DNA of 64,000 bases from Merluccius polli. Lineage: Eukaryota > Chordata > Actinopteri > Gadiformes > Merlucciidae. Each line of letters begins with the position of its first letter. Positions within the stretch are counted from its first letter, which is position 1. The position numbers and the translations under genes are program-made. Of this stretch, positions 54,681 through 64,000 are shown piece after piece. A model generated the notes under the pieces. It saw nothing but the letters and a program-made list of their open reading frames with translations, ran no database searches and was not told the origin of the DNA. The stretch spans positions 1 through 64,000 of the forward strand of contig JAOPHQ010002355.1 in the NCBI GenBank assembly GCA_030340625.1, read 5' to 3'.

Positions 54681-55340
54681 TTAAGGTCCTGGTAGCAGGG
54701 AGGAACTGAGGACAGATCTGGAAACTCCTTGTCGACCTCCTCAGGTGAGGTGGAAACTCCCTTCGAGCTGGGCACTGCTGGACCCAAAAAGCACTGCGTC
54801 TCACAGTTTCTCCCCCATGACAGAACCTTGCCGGTAGACCAGTCAATATGAGGATTATGAAGAGTTAACCAGGGAAAGCGTAAGACAAGTGGGTGTTGGG
54901 GTGCATTAAAAAGGTGGAAAGTTATCAGTTCAGTGTGAGAGTCAGAAAAAGTCAGAGTCACTGGAGAGGTACAGTGGGTAACCAAATACATCACATGGCC
55001 GTCTAGGGCGGTGGCAGGCATGGAGGAGTCTAGAGGGACAAAAGAGAGTGCTTTTGGCTAAATGAATGTCCATGAGATTAGCATCAGCACCAGAGTCAAT
55101 GAGAGCAGCGTGAGGAAAAGATCGAGAATCTGAGGAGAGTGTCACTTGAGAGAACTGTCGGCAAGGTCTGTTCTTACTGGGAGAGGTACATACCAGCACA
55201 GATGCCTGAGGGGTTGACCCACTGCGACGTATGGGACAATTCTCCAAGAAGTGGCCCATTTGAGCGCAGTAGATGCATCGTCCCACAGTGCGTCTACGAA
55301 GGCACTTCTCAGGAGAGAGCCGAGTGCGTCCAATCTGCAT
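54677..55340 (-). pseudogene. gypsy-2 zinc knuckle and protease (broken)
   Basis: CCHC knuckle CIYCAQMGHFLENC, then protease site ALIDSGADANLMD with DSG in place of DTG, and HPLVLRFPWLTLHNPHIDW at the end. A frameshift lies near 54945-55020. Confidence 0.88.
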
Positions 55341-55877
55341 GGGTTCCTCTGTGTAACTCCTGGGGCCCTATCTTGCCAGTCTGAAACGGAAGTATCAAAC
55401 GCAAAGCGCAAGTAGCTTTGTGGGCGGATCTTGGGCGCTGTTGCTATTATGCCGGCGGGATAAATGACGCTTGCGCCCAGCGCAAATCTAAAATGGGTTG
55501 GTCTGAAGTAGCTACATTATTCATAGGTGTGGTTTGGGCGTAACGTGCAATAAACCAATCAGAGTGTCGTCTCACATTCCCTTTAAATGCAGGCGCGCTT
55601 GTTCCATGGCGAGCACATCGCGCATTGCCACTACTGGACCCAGGCGTGTCCAATCCCGCCGTAGCGCCGCATGCCCATCAGAGGGAAAAATAATTAGTTC
55701 TTCTGTTTAAATCTTTTCAGCTTTTCATTTTCCGTTGACAAAATGTAAATAAAGAAATGTCACAAAGACATACTTTCCGATGTTTTGGCCTCACTCTCAC
55801 TGAATCACGAGGTTTTGAATGCATGGTGATATATTTGCAATGTAGTCTAACATTAGACCGAGATTACTTTGCTTAAA

Positions 55878-56118
55878 GACAGTGCTTGAAGTGGAAAAAA
55901 ATAAGTGCCGGTACTGCGTACGACGGGGGGGGGCGATTGTCGACGGGGGGGGGGGGGCGATTGTCGACGGGGGGGGGGGGGGGGGGTGCGCAATCATAAC
56001 CCACCCCGGACCTACGACCGACGAGAGGGTGGGGGGGGCAGCCTGTGACAAGTGCCGGTACACAAGAAAAAGTGCCGGTACACTAAAAGGTAAAATGTAG
56101 AAGTCACTTCAAGCACTG
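55878..56118. mobile_element. hAT MITE with 14-bp TIR nested in Harbinger-like MITE
   Basis: CAGTGCTTGAAGTG and CACTTCAAGCACTG; flanks CTTAAAGA and CTTATAGA match 7 of 8. The interior has three CGATTGTCGAC-poly(G) units and two AGTGCCGGTACA repeats. Confidence 0.88.
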
Positions 56119-56464
56119 CTTATAGATGATGCAGCTCTTCTGTCAAATAAGCTGGCGTGCATTTTCAGTATGCCGAATGTTCTTTCAATTACACCTCGTG
56201 TTTCTGTGTGTTTTCGATTATAAAACATTTCCCGTGCTGTTGCTGGCATAATAAAAGGTGTCATCCTGGTGTCCTTATATACCTATGTGTCTTGCGACTA
56301 TTTGTCAAACAGGTTAATTTGATCCGTCATTACTATTAGCCTGAATATTTTGGGTAACTGTGTACGCTAGATTTATGCCTATTTTTCACATATGTGGTAA
56401 TATTTTTGCTTGTATGTATGGTTTGCAAAAATGGGAACTGCTTCCTTGTACACACACTACATTA

Positions 56465-56712
56465 TGGCCAGGGACGGGCTGGCCATCGGGAGGTTCAGGA
56501 GATTTCCCGAACGGCCGGACGATTTCAGGCCGAGCCGGCCGGCCGTAATTATTGATTTATTTTATTTTTTATTTTGTGTATTATTATTTTTGGGCCGGTC
56601 CAGATTTTAGGACCGCACCCCCCGTCAACAATCGTGCACCCGCCCCCGTTAACAATCGTGCATCCCCCCCCCCCCCCCCCCCCGCCTCAACAATCGCGCA
56701 TCCCCCCCTGAT
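56465..56712. mobile_element. second nested hAT-like MITE with poly(C) units
   Basis: Starts CAGGGACGGGCTGGCCATCG, has GGCCGGTCCAGATTTTAGGA, then three GTCAACAATCG(T/C)GCA-poly(C) units, ending near CCCCCTG; ATTATGGC flanks both sides (8-bp TSD candidate at 56461 and 56712). Confidence 0.7.
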
Positions 56713-56929
56713 TATGGCCAAGCATGCGCCCTTAAAATAGCTTCTGAATAAGCGCCACTGACTTTAGACTAGGTTTTTCCTGGTCTGTGGCGCAATTGTT
56801 TTGTGAAACTGCAAAATAGCACCAGGGAACATTTGCGCCGGGACACGCCTCCTGTTTTCGCTGAACCGCCCCCGGAGAGCAAGTTCATTCCCTAAGTTAA
56901 GGACTTGCGCCGGTTGAGGGAAAATTCCA

Positions 56930-57328
56930 ATGTGCGTATGTGCATTCCAATGTAGGCTATCTTACTGCGATCGGAGGGGAAGGCTGCTGCATTTAACTCA
57001 AAATGCAGCTCACATTGGGTAAAAAACGGCCTACAGTCACCAGACTCACCAGAGAACCTCTCCGGGCTAGACAACCGCAAGTGAGTTGATACAGGAGATG
57101 TGGGCGAAGCGAATGCGTTCTGGCTGGGAGGCATTGTGGAATCCCCTTGATGCAGGCCGACCTTCAGATCACTTAACTGGGAGGCTAACATGGTAAACGC
57201 TGCCTCTTGGCGTTTGTTGGAGTCAGCTAATTCCTGTCTCACAGAAGCCATTTGCTCCTCGTGCATGTGGAGCCACTGGCCTTGAGTCTAAAGTGCCTCG
57301 CGGACGGACTCTGGAACTGCGGGGTCCA
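56930..57328 (-). pseudogene. gypsy-2 gag N-terminal part with stop
   Basis: Starts MDPAVPESVREAL followed by an in-frame TAG, then QWLHMHEEQMASVRQEL (coiled), LSSPERFSGESGDCRPFF and the SKIAYIG capsid block, where it is cut by the MITE. Confidence 0.82.
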
Positions 57329-57348
57329 TGGTCTTGGTCAGATTGTAC

Positions 57349-57766
57349 TGTCAGGTTCAGACAGACAACTGGGACCCACTGAGCAGACCAGAGACAAACA
57401 GGGTAAGAGAAGCGGTTTATTCCAGTCCAAAGTCGGTACACAAAAAGGCAGTCAGCTTGGGCAAAAGTACAAAGACGCAAGGCAAAGGGGTAATCCAAAA
57501 AACAGACTAGTGTCGAATAACCAGGAATAATCTAAACATGAGGAAAACTACCGGAAAACTACTCACAAGGACACAGACAATCTGACAAAGACACACTGGG
57601 GAGAACAGGCATATATACACAAGAGGGGGAGGAGAAAACGAGGCACAGGTGAAACCAATTGCCAATCACACACACAGGGAGTCAAGAAACCTAAAGTAAC
57701 ACACAAACAGGAAGTGAGGGGAACAAACTAAAACAGGAAGTCCAATCGACTCAACAGGACCTGACA
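57349..57766 (-). mobile_element. gypsy-2 5' LTR
   Basis: 418 bp. Downstream (minus strand) the leader reads GTACAATCTGACCAAG before the gag ATG, very similar to the gypsy-3 leader GTACAATCTGGCCAAAG. Confidence 0.95.
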
Positions 57767-58682
57767 CAGGCATTACACTTGCTCAAAGTTTTGATTTTCA
57801 ATCGATCGCTGGAGCGCCCCCTATTGTCCAATCTGGATGAACTTTGGACTGATTAATCGTGACCTATGTTTCTTTAGCTATACTAAGTTAGATGAAGATT
57901 GGCCCAAGGTAACCCCACCTTTTGGTTCCTTAAATCTGATTGGAACAGTTTTGGCCTCTGATGGCCATATTGTTTAGTCAAACAACTTCGTCTTACTTGA
58001 GCAATTAGAACCTTTTCCCCCAAATGTCCCAAAGTCCACTCAAATCGGACATTCGGGCTAAGAACTATGGTCAACAAGCCATGCCCATTGTGATGCCATG
58101 CCCCGATTGACACAAACTTGATTTTATCTCCTTCAGAATTTTGTCCTGAACAACTTTTATATTGGACTCAAAGTCATTCAAGTCCATCTTGATGTCGATA
58201 TAAGCGGTTATGCTATACGCTTTTTTAAACCACGCCCTTTCTATTTTCATTGGCTCCTAGTGGCTGTATTTTTTACTGGGCATTCTTTCCTTAAGTAAGT
58301 TAATAGTTCAATTCACTTGAATTCAACTTTATTTTGCCATGTATACAGATACTAGGAATTAGATTCTCCATGCAGGCAACACACAGTAAAACAGAAAGAC
58401 AAAAACAAAGACAAAAACGCAATACAAGGACAAACAGTACCATTATGAGCAATAAATTAATAGGAATGGAGATAGTGCAGTGTTAAATAAAATTAAAGTG
58501 CAATGGAGTCCAAGTTTAAGAGTTATTTAGGAGGGCTATTGCTTGGGAAAAAACTGTAGAGGTGGCATGATGTTTTGGACATAATAGCCCTGTACCGCTG
58601 TCCAGAGGGGAGAAGATTAAACAGACTATTGGCAGGATGACAGGGGTCGGCCACAATCTTCACAGCTCTGTTACGCCTGTTA

Positions 58683-58897
58683 CCCACTGCATTCAACCGT
58701 CAACGGAAGACGGGAGGCGTGTCTGACGGATGGGGTGTCGTTCTGATTGGCTGACGGATCCATTTTGGCCTGAAAAGATAAAATGTTCTCAACTTTTCAA
58801 CGCAACTGACGGAACTTGACTGAAGGAGCCACAATGCATTGCGGCTCAGCCCCATTCAAAGTCAATGGGATGCGTTGACGAACGCATCCAGTGGGCA
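58683..58897. mobile_element. short MITE with CCCACTG ends
   Basis: Left CCCACTGCATTCAACCGTC, right ACGCATCCAGTGGG; the interior has several CTGACGGA-type motifs. Interrupts the LINE 3' region. Confidence 0.6.
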
Positions 58898-58904
58898 AGA
58901 GGGG

Positions 58905-60200
58905 TTAATGGTCCTGGAGCTGTGGAGGTCCATGATGGGGGGCAGGGGGCAGCTGATGATCCGCTCTGCTGCCCAGACAACTCTTTGTAGCTTGGCCTTT
59001 GGCTGACGCAGAGGCAAACCAGACCGTGAGGGAGGATGTTAGCACACTCTCAATGACCGCTCTGTAGAATTGTGCCATGATGGGGGGACTGACCTGTAGT
59101 CCTTTCAGGCGGCGGAGGAAAAACAGGCGCTGCTGGCCTTTCTTCACTAGTTGGGAAATGTTATTGTCCCATTTGAGTGTGTTGGTGATGGTTGTGCCCA
59201 GGAACTTAAAGTGCTCTACCACAGTAACGAATGAGTTGTTAATGACCAGAGGAGGATGAGTCGGGGGGGCTTTTTGCGGAAGTCCACTATCATCGCCACT
59301 GTTTTGTTGATGTTAAGCTCCAGGTTACTGACTGCACACCAGGACTCCAGGAGACTGACCTCTCTGCGGTAGGCTGACTCGTCGTTGTTGGAGATGAGGC
59401 CTATTATGGTGGTGTCGTCTAGCCTGGCAAGCCAGACCCACATCAGAAAGATGTAAGGTCTGGCTCAGCTCCATTGGCAGTGTGGGCGGGATAAACGGTT
59501 GTCTTTCAAGTTCCCTCTGCACGCAATAGGATAGCGCTACAACCAATCAGAGCAACGAAGAAGGTGACGTAGTCAGAGCGACGGCTCTGACTACGTAATT
59601 AATCCAAACTCAGAATACATATTTATTTTCGAGGAAAGACTTCAGTGCCGTTCTTTGTTCTTTTCTCAAATAAAATGTTAACTTCAAGTCTTGAAGTGTC
59701 GCGGCCAAAGCCGAGTCAAAAGACAGCTGTTCGCCAGCAGCAGCAGCCATTGTTTACCTAACACTGAACCGTCGCATCTCTGTCGTCATGGTAGCCCGGC
59801 TTTCGACTCCGCCCCTCACGCTGTGATTGGTCAGACATACTTTGCGTTTCCAGCACCAAAAAGCCGACGGAGCCGTGCTAGACCTACCTAGCTGCCAAAT
59901 AAATGTGCTGCCGCTAGGGGGTGTCTAGATTTCTAGGCTAGGTGTCGTCCGCTTATTTGATGGTTTTGACAGAAGGGTCTCCAGAGGTGCAGTCATTGGT
60001 GTACAGGGAGAAGAGCAGGTGGGACAGCACACAACCCTGGGGGGCACCGGTGTTAACTGTGCGGGGCTGTGAGAGATGTGGGCCCAGCCTGACATACTGA
60101 GTCCTGTTGGTGAGGAGGTCTGTAATCCATGAGCAGAGGAGGGGGTGAATGTTCAGATGGGTCAGTTTGCTGTGGAGGAGGTCGGGGATGATGGTGTTAA
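58905..60200 (-). pseudogene. Rex/CR1-like RT remnant, stop in the catalytic box
   Basis: NSSAFNTIIPDLLHSKL, NTGAPQGCVLSHLLFSLYTN, then IK followed by stop and ADDTTIIGLISNNDES: the residue before ADD is TAA. Then LESWCAVSNLELNINKT and FKFLGTTITNTLKWDNNI. The MITE at 59419-59940 lies just after the ADD codons. Confidence 0.85.
59419..59940. mobile_element. hAT-type MITE, TSD GGTGTCGT
   Basis: Ends CTAGCCTGGCAAGCC and TTTCTAGGCTA; GGTGTCGT at 59411-59418 and 59941-59948. 522 bp with an inner palindrome (AGTCAGAGC...GCTCTGACT near 59570). Confidence 0.9.
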
Positions 60201-60599
60201 AGGCAGAGCTGTTAATAGTTAATATTGGTCCGTAGATCGGTCCGTAGATCGTATGTACCAAAGGATTTGCATCTAAATTAAAAACCTCGGATCTTAGCAT
60301 GGATTTTAGTGTTTTTCACAAAATTCAAAATGGCGGAAAATGTTTCCAGGCGGAAGTTATGGGTTCTTGAGGCAAATTTGTTCATCATCATGAGATACAT
60401 GTGTGTACCAAGTTTCACGATTGTCAGTCAAAGGGGTCAGGAGGTATGGAAAGTTTGCATTTTCAGATGCAAACATTGCTATAGTGCCACCATTGGGCCA
60501 ATCAGTGTACATTTTGTTATGTGGCCATCTTTAGTCACCCTTTACCATTGTGGAAACTTTCAGAAAAAGCGCCTGGACAGCTTTGGCTGAGCAGGTGTT

Positions 60600-60740
60600 T
60601 TTGCCGTAGTAGTAATAATAATAATACTAATAATTACAATAGGGTGCCTCACACTTTGTGCTTTGCCCCCTAATGAGTCTAACAATTACAATAGGGTGCC
60701 TTGCACTTTGTGATTGGCCACCTAATAATAATACACAATC
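60600..60740 (+). repeat. duplicated tail of old fish repeat
   Basis: Two copies of AATTACAATAGGGTGCCT with CACTTTGTG and CCACCTAATAAT or CCCCCTAATGAG. It closes the repeat that starts at 51722. Confidence 0.7.
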
Positions 60741-61258
60741 ACTATTGTGTTCATCTGGTCAATAGCATGATGATTTGCGTCTTTTTTATTTGCCTGTTCT
60801 GACTCAGTAAAGGGGATGCCAAGCAGGAATTATAGGAATTATCTTTTGGGCAGATTACAATCCATAATCAAACCCTAATTAGCAATACCTAAAAACAAGG
60901 ATTGAAAAAAAGTTTGTCTTTGAATCCCAATATTCTTAGCCTAACCTATACCAGTGGTGAGCGATGACGTTTTTATGTTTATTTTTATTCAGAAAAATGC
61001 ATCAAATTATAAAAGTACTTTAAGACAGACATTTTTTCCTTTTATTTTGTCTTCCCTATCCCACTCCACCATATACTGCCTAAACAAGATATATAGTGTA
61101 TGTATATAAATACACAATATAATACAAGCTAACAAAAAAAAGCTGAAATTGCCATTTCAACATTGGGTTGTATAACTTTGTTGAAGGCATCAGACAATGT
61201 CTGAAAGACAGTAGCCCAAAAAGACATCAGTGGAGGGTAAGACCAGAACATATGAGTG
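60741..61258. other. C3 intron, nothing recognised
   Basis: AT-rich unique-looking sequence. Confidence 0.4.
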
Positions 61259-61343
61259 TGTCACGGTCTGTCTGCCACGCCCCCTTCCACTACTCCATTC
61301 ATTGACCCTCGCAGCTGGGCTGCATCAGGTGATTAGTGGAGGC

Positions 61344-61349
61344 TATAAA
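61344..61349 (+). promoter_or_regulatory. gypsy-3 LTR TATA box
   Basis: GGCTATAAATTAG in the first third of the LTR, where U3 promoters usually lie. Confidence 0.55.
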
Positions 61350-61431
61350 TTAGCCCTTCACTATTTAGCTGGTGCCAGATTGTTCTTCACTGTTTCGTTC
61401 ATGCAAGTCTCTCCAGTATTCCTCCTGACAC

Positions 61432-61770
61432 CTGTCCCGGTCTCCCGACCCTGCCTGTCCCCGACGACGATCCCCACTTCGCCCCTCTGGATCCTCGTTC
61501 GCCTGTCTCCTGTCCCGGTTTCCCGACCCTGCCTGTCCCCGACGACGATCCCCGCTTCGTCCCTCTGGATCCTCGTTCGCCTGTCTCCTGTCCCGGTTTC
61601 CCGACCCTGCCTGTTCCCGACGACGATCCCCGCCTCGCCCCTCTGGATCCTCGTTCGCCTGTCTCCTGTCCCGGTTTCCCGACCCTGCCTGTCCCCGACG
61701 ACGATCCCCGCTTCGCCCCTCTGGATCCTCGTTCGCCTGTCTCCTGTCCCGGTTTCCTGACCCTGTCTGT
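61432..61770. repeat. 78-bp tandem repeat inside LTR
   Basis: Copies begin near 61432, 61510, 61588, 61666 and 61744. 78 is a multiple of three, so long ORFs appear on both strands; neither is a gene. Confidence 0.92.
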
Positions 61771-61875
61771 CCCCGACTACGATCCTAATAAAGTTTGTTA
61801 CCAACGATACCCACCTGTTTTTGTGCTACTATTGGGTCCAAACCCCCTGTGTTTACAGTACAATCTGGCCAAAGA

Positions 61876-62886
61876 ATGGACCCAACACACAACCCAGAAC
61901 CACTGGCTCGCCTAGACCGGGTGGAGACCCAGCTCCAGCACCAAGAGGCGATGTTAGCCTCCACCACGGCTAACATTCAGTTAGCAGCAGCTAACCAGGA
62001 GCAAGCGCTAGCCACACTATCCACACAGGTTCAACAACTCACCGCGACCCTCGCCCAGTCCCTCTCTCTGCCAGCTCCTCCGAGTCATCCCCCAAGTCAT
62101 TCTCCTCCCCCAGCTCCAGCACATCCTGGTCCCGTCCTAGAGGCTCGAGTGGGAGTTCCGGAACGCTACGCCGGGGACCCAGAAGGTTGTAATCCCTATA
62201 TCACAAACTGTTCAATTCTCTTTGCTCTGCAGTCTTACACCTTGGCCACCGAGGAGGCTAAGGTGGCTTTCACGATCAATAACCTGACGGGGCGCGCTCG
62301 GCTATGGGGAACAGCCGAGTGGGAACGCCACACGCCAGCCTGCTCCTCCTTCAACGCCTTCACCACCGAACTCCGCAAGGTGTTTGGTATAGCATCCAGA
62401 GGGCCCGATGCTTCCGGGGGTCTCCTGGGTCTCAGACAGGGATCCTGCTCCGTTACGGACTACGCCATTGACTTCCGCATCCGGGCTAGGAGGAGCGAGT
62501 GGAACCAGGCGGCTCAGGTGGACGCCTTCCTGTTGGGGCTGGCCGACTACATCAAGGACGAGCTGGTGTCCTACGACCTTCCTGCCTCTCTCGACGAGAT
62601 CATCGCGCTGGCTTCCCGTGTGGACAGACGGATTCAAGCCAGGCACCATGAGAGATGGCAGGGGCAAGGAGAACGGCTTCAGGCTCCTCGTCTTCCAGCT
62701 TTTCCCAGGTCAGCAAGTCCGCCCGCCAGCACATCGAGGAGGGACTCTGAACCCATGCAGATCGGCCGGGCCAGTCTAACCCCACAAGAGAGAGAGAGGC
62801 GCCGCAGAGGGAACCTCTGCCTCTACTGTGGTCAGCCCGGACACTTCCTCTCCAGATGTCTGGCAAAAGGTCAGGCTCACCAGTAA
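61876..62886 (+). CDS. gag: gypsy-3 Gag (336 aa, apparently intact)
   Basis: Structural polyprotein of the retroelement capsid. ATG shortly after the leader gives MDPTHNPEPLARLDRVE, a coiled N-terminus rich in Gln and Ala, a Pro-rich linker, the capsid-like region ERYAGDPEGCNPYITNC ... NNLTGRARLWGTAEWER, then LLGLADYIKDELVSYD, and a C-terminal zinc knuckle CLYCGQPGHFLSRC. It ends GQAHQ and TAA. The start is chosen because the next upstream in-frame codons are in the LTR/leader and because gypsy-2 gag also begins MDP at this spot. No frame break, unlike the other two gypsy copies; whether it is expressed is unknown. Confidence 0.9.
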   Translation: MDPTHNPEPLARLDRVETQLQHQEAMLASTTANIQLAAANQEQALATLSTQVQQLTATLAQSLSLPAPPSHPPSHSPPPAPAHPGPVLEARVGVPERYAGDPEGCNPYITNCSILFALQSYTLATEEAKVAFTINNLTGRARLWGTAEWERHTPACSSFNAFTTELRKVFGIASRGPDASGGLLGLRQGSCSVTDYAIDFRIRARRSEWNQAAQVDAFLLGLADYIKDELVSYDLPASLDEIIALASRVDRRIQARHHERWQGQGERLQAPRLPAFPRSASPPASTSRRDSEPMQIGRASLTPQERERRRRGNLCLYCGQPGHFLSRCLAKGQAHQ

Positions 62887-62959
62887 CCGAGGAGGTCCTG
62901 GTGAGTCACACATCAAGACCCTCATCCATCTCATGTTCTTTGTGTCAGACCTGACTGCT

Positions 62960-63762
62960 GCTACCCCAAGGCTCTCAGACTCTTGCCACACTCAGTAGAC
63001 TCTGGTTCTGATGCTAACATCATCGACAACGACCTAGCACGTCAGTTAGGCGTCAGTCGGATTCGCCTGCCAGTTCCTGTTCCCGCCAATGCCCTGGACA
63101 GTCGCCTCCTGGGGACTGTCACCCACCAGACGGTGCCCATCCACATGCTCCTGTTTGGAAACCACCACGAGACTATCCAGTTTCACATCCTGTCCTCTCC
63201 TCGTCACCCACTCCTCCTGGGATTCCCCTGGCTCTGACGTCACAACCCACACATAGACTGGACCACAGGGGCGATCCTGGATTGGAGTCCAACTTGTCAT
63301 CAGGTCTGTCTTAAGCAAGCTACCGCTTCCCAGTCACCTACCTGTTCAAGTCCTGCTCCAGATGTGTCGGGGGTCCCCGCTGAATACCTAGACTTCCGAG
63401 AGGTCTTCAGCAAAGCCAAAGCAACCTCTCTTCCCCCGCATAGACCCTACGACTGCGCCATCGACCTTCAGCCTGGTTCTGCTCCACCCAGAGCCCGCCT
63501 GTACTCCATTTCCGCCTCTGAGAGAGAGGCCATGGACACTTATATCAATGACTCTTTGGCCGCAGGCATCATCCAACCCTCGTCATCACCGGCAGGGGCG
63601 GGCTTCTTCTTTGTGGCAAAGAAGGACAGGACGCTCCGTCCTTGTATAGACTATCAAGGTCTGAATGACATTACGGTGAAGAACCGTTATCCCCTGCCCC
63701 TCATCGCCTCAGAGTTCGAGCTCCTGGAGGGAGCAACAGTATTCACCAAGCTTGATCTACGC
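62960..63762 (+). pseudogene. gypsy-3 protease and RT N-terminal part (stops)
   Basis: Protease site SVDSGSDANIID with DSG, then HPLLLGFPWL followed by TGA where the related element has an Arg-type codon. RT starts ISASEREAMDTYINDSLAAG, FFFVAKKDRTLRPCIDYQGL, NDITVKNRYPLPLI and FTKLDLR, where the MITE cuts in. Confidence 0.88.
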
Positions 63763-63966
63763 CAGGCATGGGCAATCTGTTCCACAAAGGGCCGGTGTGG
63801 CTGCAGGTTTTTGTTCCAACCAAGCAGCAGCACACCAGACTTCACTCATTTAATCAACTGATCTCAGTCTTCAGAGAGCTGATTGGTCAAACTGTGTGCT
63901 CTTGGTTGGTTTGAACAAAAACCTGCAGCCACACCGGCCCTTTGTGGAACAGATTGCCCATGCCTG
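63763..63966. mobile_element. palindromic hAT-like MITE in gypsy-3 RT
   Basis: Ends CAGGCATGGGCAATCTG and CAGATTGCCCATGCCTG; arms are complementary for about 50 bp. Flanks ATCTACGC (63755-63762) and ATCTACAC (63967-63974) match 7 of 8. Beyond it the RT frame resumes with AYHPVRI. Confidence 0.93.
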
Positions 63967-64000
63967 ATCTACACAATGCCTACCACCCGGTCCGGATCAG

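Larger units (their letters stand above)
55361..56930. mobile_element. Harbinger-like MITE inside gypsy-2 gag, right end truncated, with nested MITEs
   Basis: Left end GGGGCCCTATCTTGCCAG, then AAACGCAAAGCGCAAGTAGC and TTTGTGGGCGGATCTTGGGC, familiar from fish Harbinger elements. The right part (56750-56930) has AATAGCACCAGGGAACATT and stops before the expected terminus. Gag sequence on the two sides is not continuous, so part of gag is lost. No transposase is seen. Confidence 0.65.
51872..57766 (-). mobile_element. gypsy-2: Ty3/gypsy chromodomain retrotransposon, 5.9 kb, TSD CAGGC
   Basis: Two LTRs (51872-52274 and 57349-57766) with TGTCAG...CTGACA ends. CAGGC is duplicated at 51867-51871 and 57767-57771. 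A polypurine tract (poly(G) on the minus strand) adjoins the 3' LTR. Gag-protease-RT-RNase H-integrase with chromodomain, all minus. Gag has a stop and is largely replaced by a Harbinger-like MITE; pol has frame breaks. Confidence 0.95.
58309..60210 (-). mobile_element. Rex/CR1-like LINE, 10-bp TSD GTTAATAGTT
   Basis: GTTAATAGTT at 58299-58308 and 60211-60220. The 3' end is at left (CAATTCACTTGAATTCAAC), RT at right; 5' truncated inside RT. It carries two MITEs (58683-58897 and 59419-59940). Family assignment rests on the RT block and the 3' terminus. Confidence 0.85.
61259..61857 (+). mobile_element. gypsy-3 5' LTR with 78-bp tandem repeats
   Basis: TGTCACGG...TTTACA. TATAAA at 61344-61349, AATAAA at 61787-61792. 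Between them about 4.3 copies of a 78-bp unit (CTGTCCCGGTTTCCCGACCC...). Confidence 0.85.
61259..64000 (+). mobile_element. gypsy-3: Ty3/gypsy retrotransposon, runs off right edge
   Basis: 5' LTR 61259-61857, leader GTACAATCTGGCCAAAG, complete gag, protease, start of RT. Gag and pol are in the same frame, separated by stops at 62884-62886, 62899 and 63235-63237. RT is cut by a MITE at 63763-63966 and continues to the edge. Confidence 0.92.

Noticed and set aside
61230..61804. Long repetitive ORFs on both strands in the gypsy-3 LTR
   Set aside because: Product of the 78-bp tandem repeat.
1..64000. tRNA, rRNA, CRISPR, operon or plasmid features
   Set aside because: None seen; spliced genes and fish-type transposons show that this is vertebrate nuclear DNA.

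Overview
This is nuclear DNA of a vertebrate, almost certainly a teleost fish. It carries most of the alpha chain of a complement C3 gene, split into many short exons. The introns hold a typical fish mix of transposons: Ty3/gypsy elements including a chromodomain type, a DIRS tyrosine-recombinase element, L1, L2-like and Rex/CR1-like LINEs, many hAT-type MITEs with 8-bp target duplications, and long TA/CA microsatellites. I do not name a species. No tRNA, rRNA or CRISPR is visible.

Backbone: a complement C3-type gene on the minus strand runs from beyond the right edge down to a stop codon at 12042. I could chain 26 consecutive exons (50585 down to 12042) by hand. Every junction keeps splice phase, and they encode about 980 residues with no frame break. 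They cover C3a, the alpha' N-terminus, MG7, CUBg, the thioester domain with GCGEQN, CUBf, MG8 and C345C. The residue aligned with the catalytic histidine of human C3 is aspartate here. Signal peptide, beta chain and promoter lie outside the window.

Layout: 1-11.9 kb lies downstream of C3. It has minisatellites, a hAT MITE, a lone CCDC106-like terminal exon (+), a decayed gypsy element (about 4.2-9.1 kb, +) and an L1 ORF1 remnant (-). 12.0-15.8 kb has the last two C3 exons, with a hAT MITE and a large foldback between them. 15.8-30.3 kb is one 14.5-kb intron. It holds an L2-type LINE (+), a composite block whose inverted ends at about 19.2 and 28.0 kb flank an uncharacterised Cys-rich ORF broken by an L1 and a hAT element, and a second L2-type LINE (-). 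30.3-34.2 kb is a cluster of ten exons. 34.2-39.8 kb is an intron with two terminal-inverted-repeat elements and a DIRS element. 39.8-50.6 kb has 14 exons with MITEs and a LINE ORF1 remnant. 50.6-64 kb is intron: an old fish repeat split by a gypsy chromodomain element (LTRs 51872-52274 and 57349-57766, TSD CAGGC) and by a Rex-like LINE (10-bp TSD), then a third gypsy element (+) that runs off the right edge.

The C3 gene is the only clear host function. Many of the mobile elements can be placed in relative order by target duplications readable in the sequence. The most unusual items are the His-to-Asp C3, the element with inverted ends around an unrecognised Cys-rich protein, and a homopolymer cassette recurring inside different MITEs.
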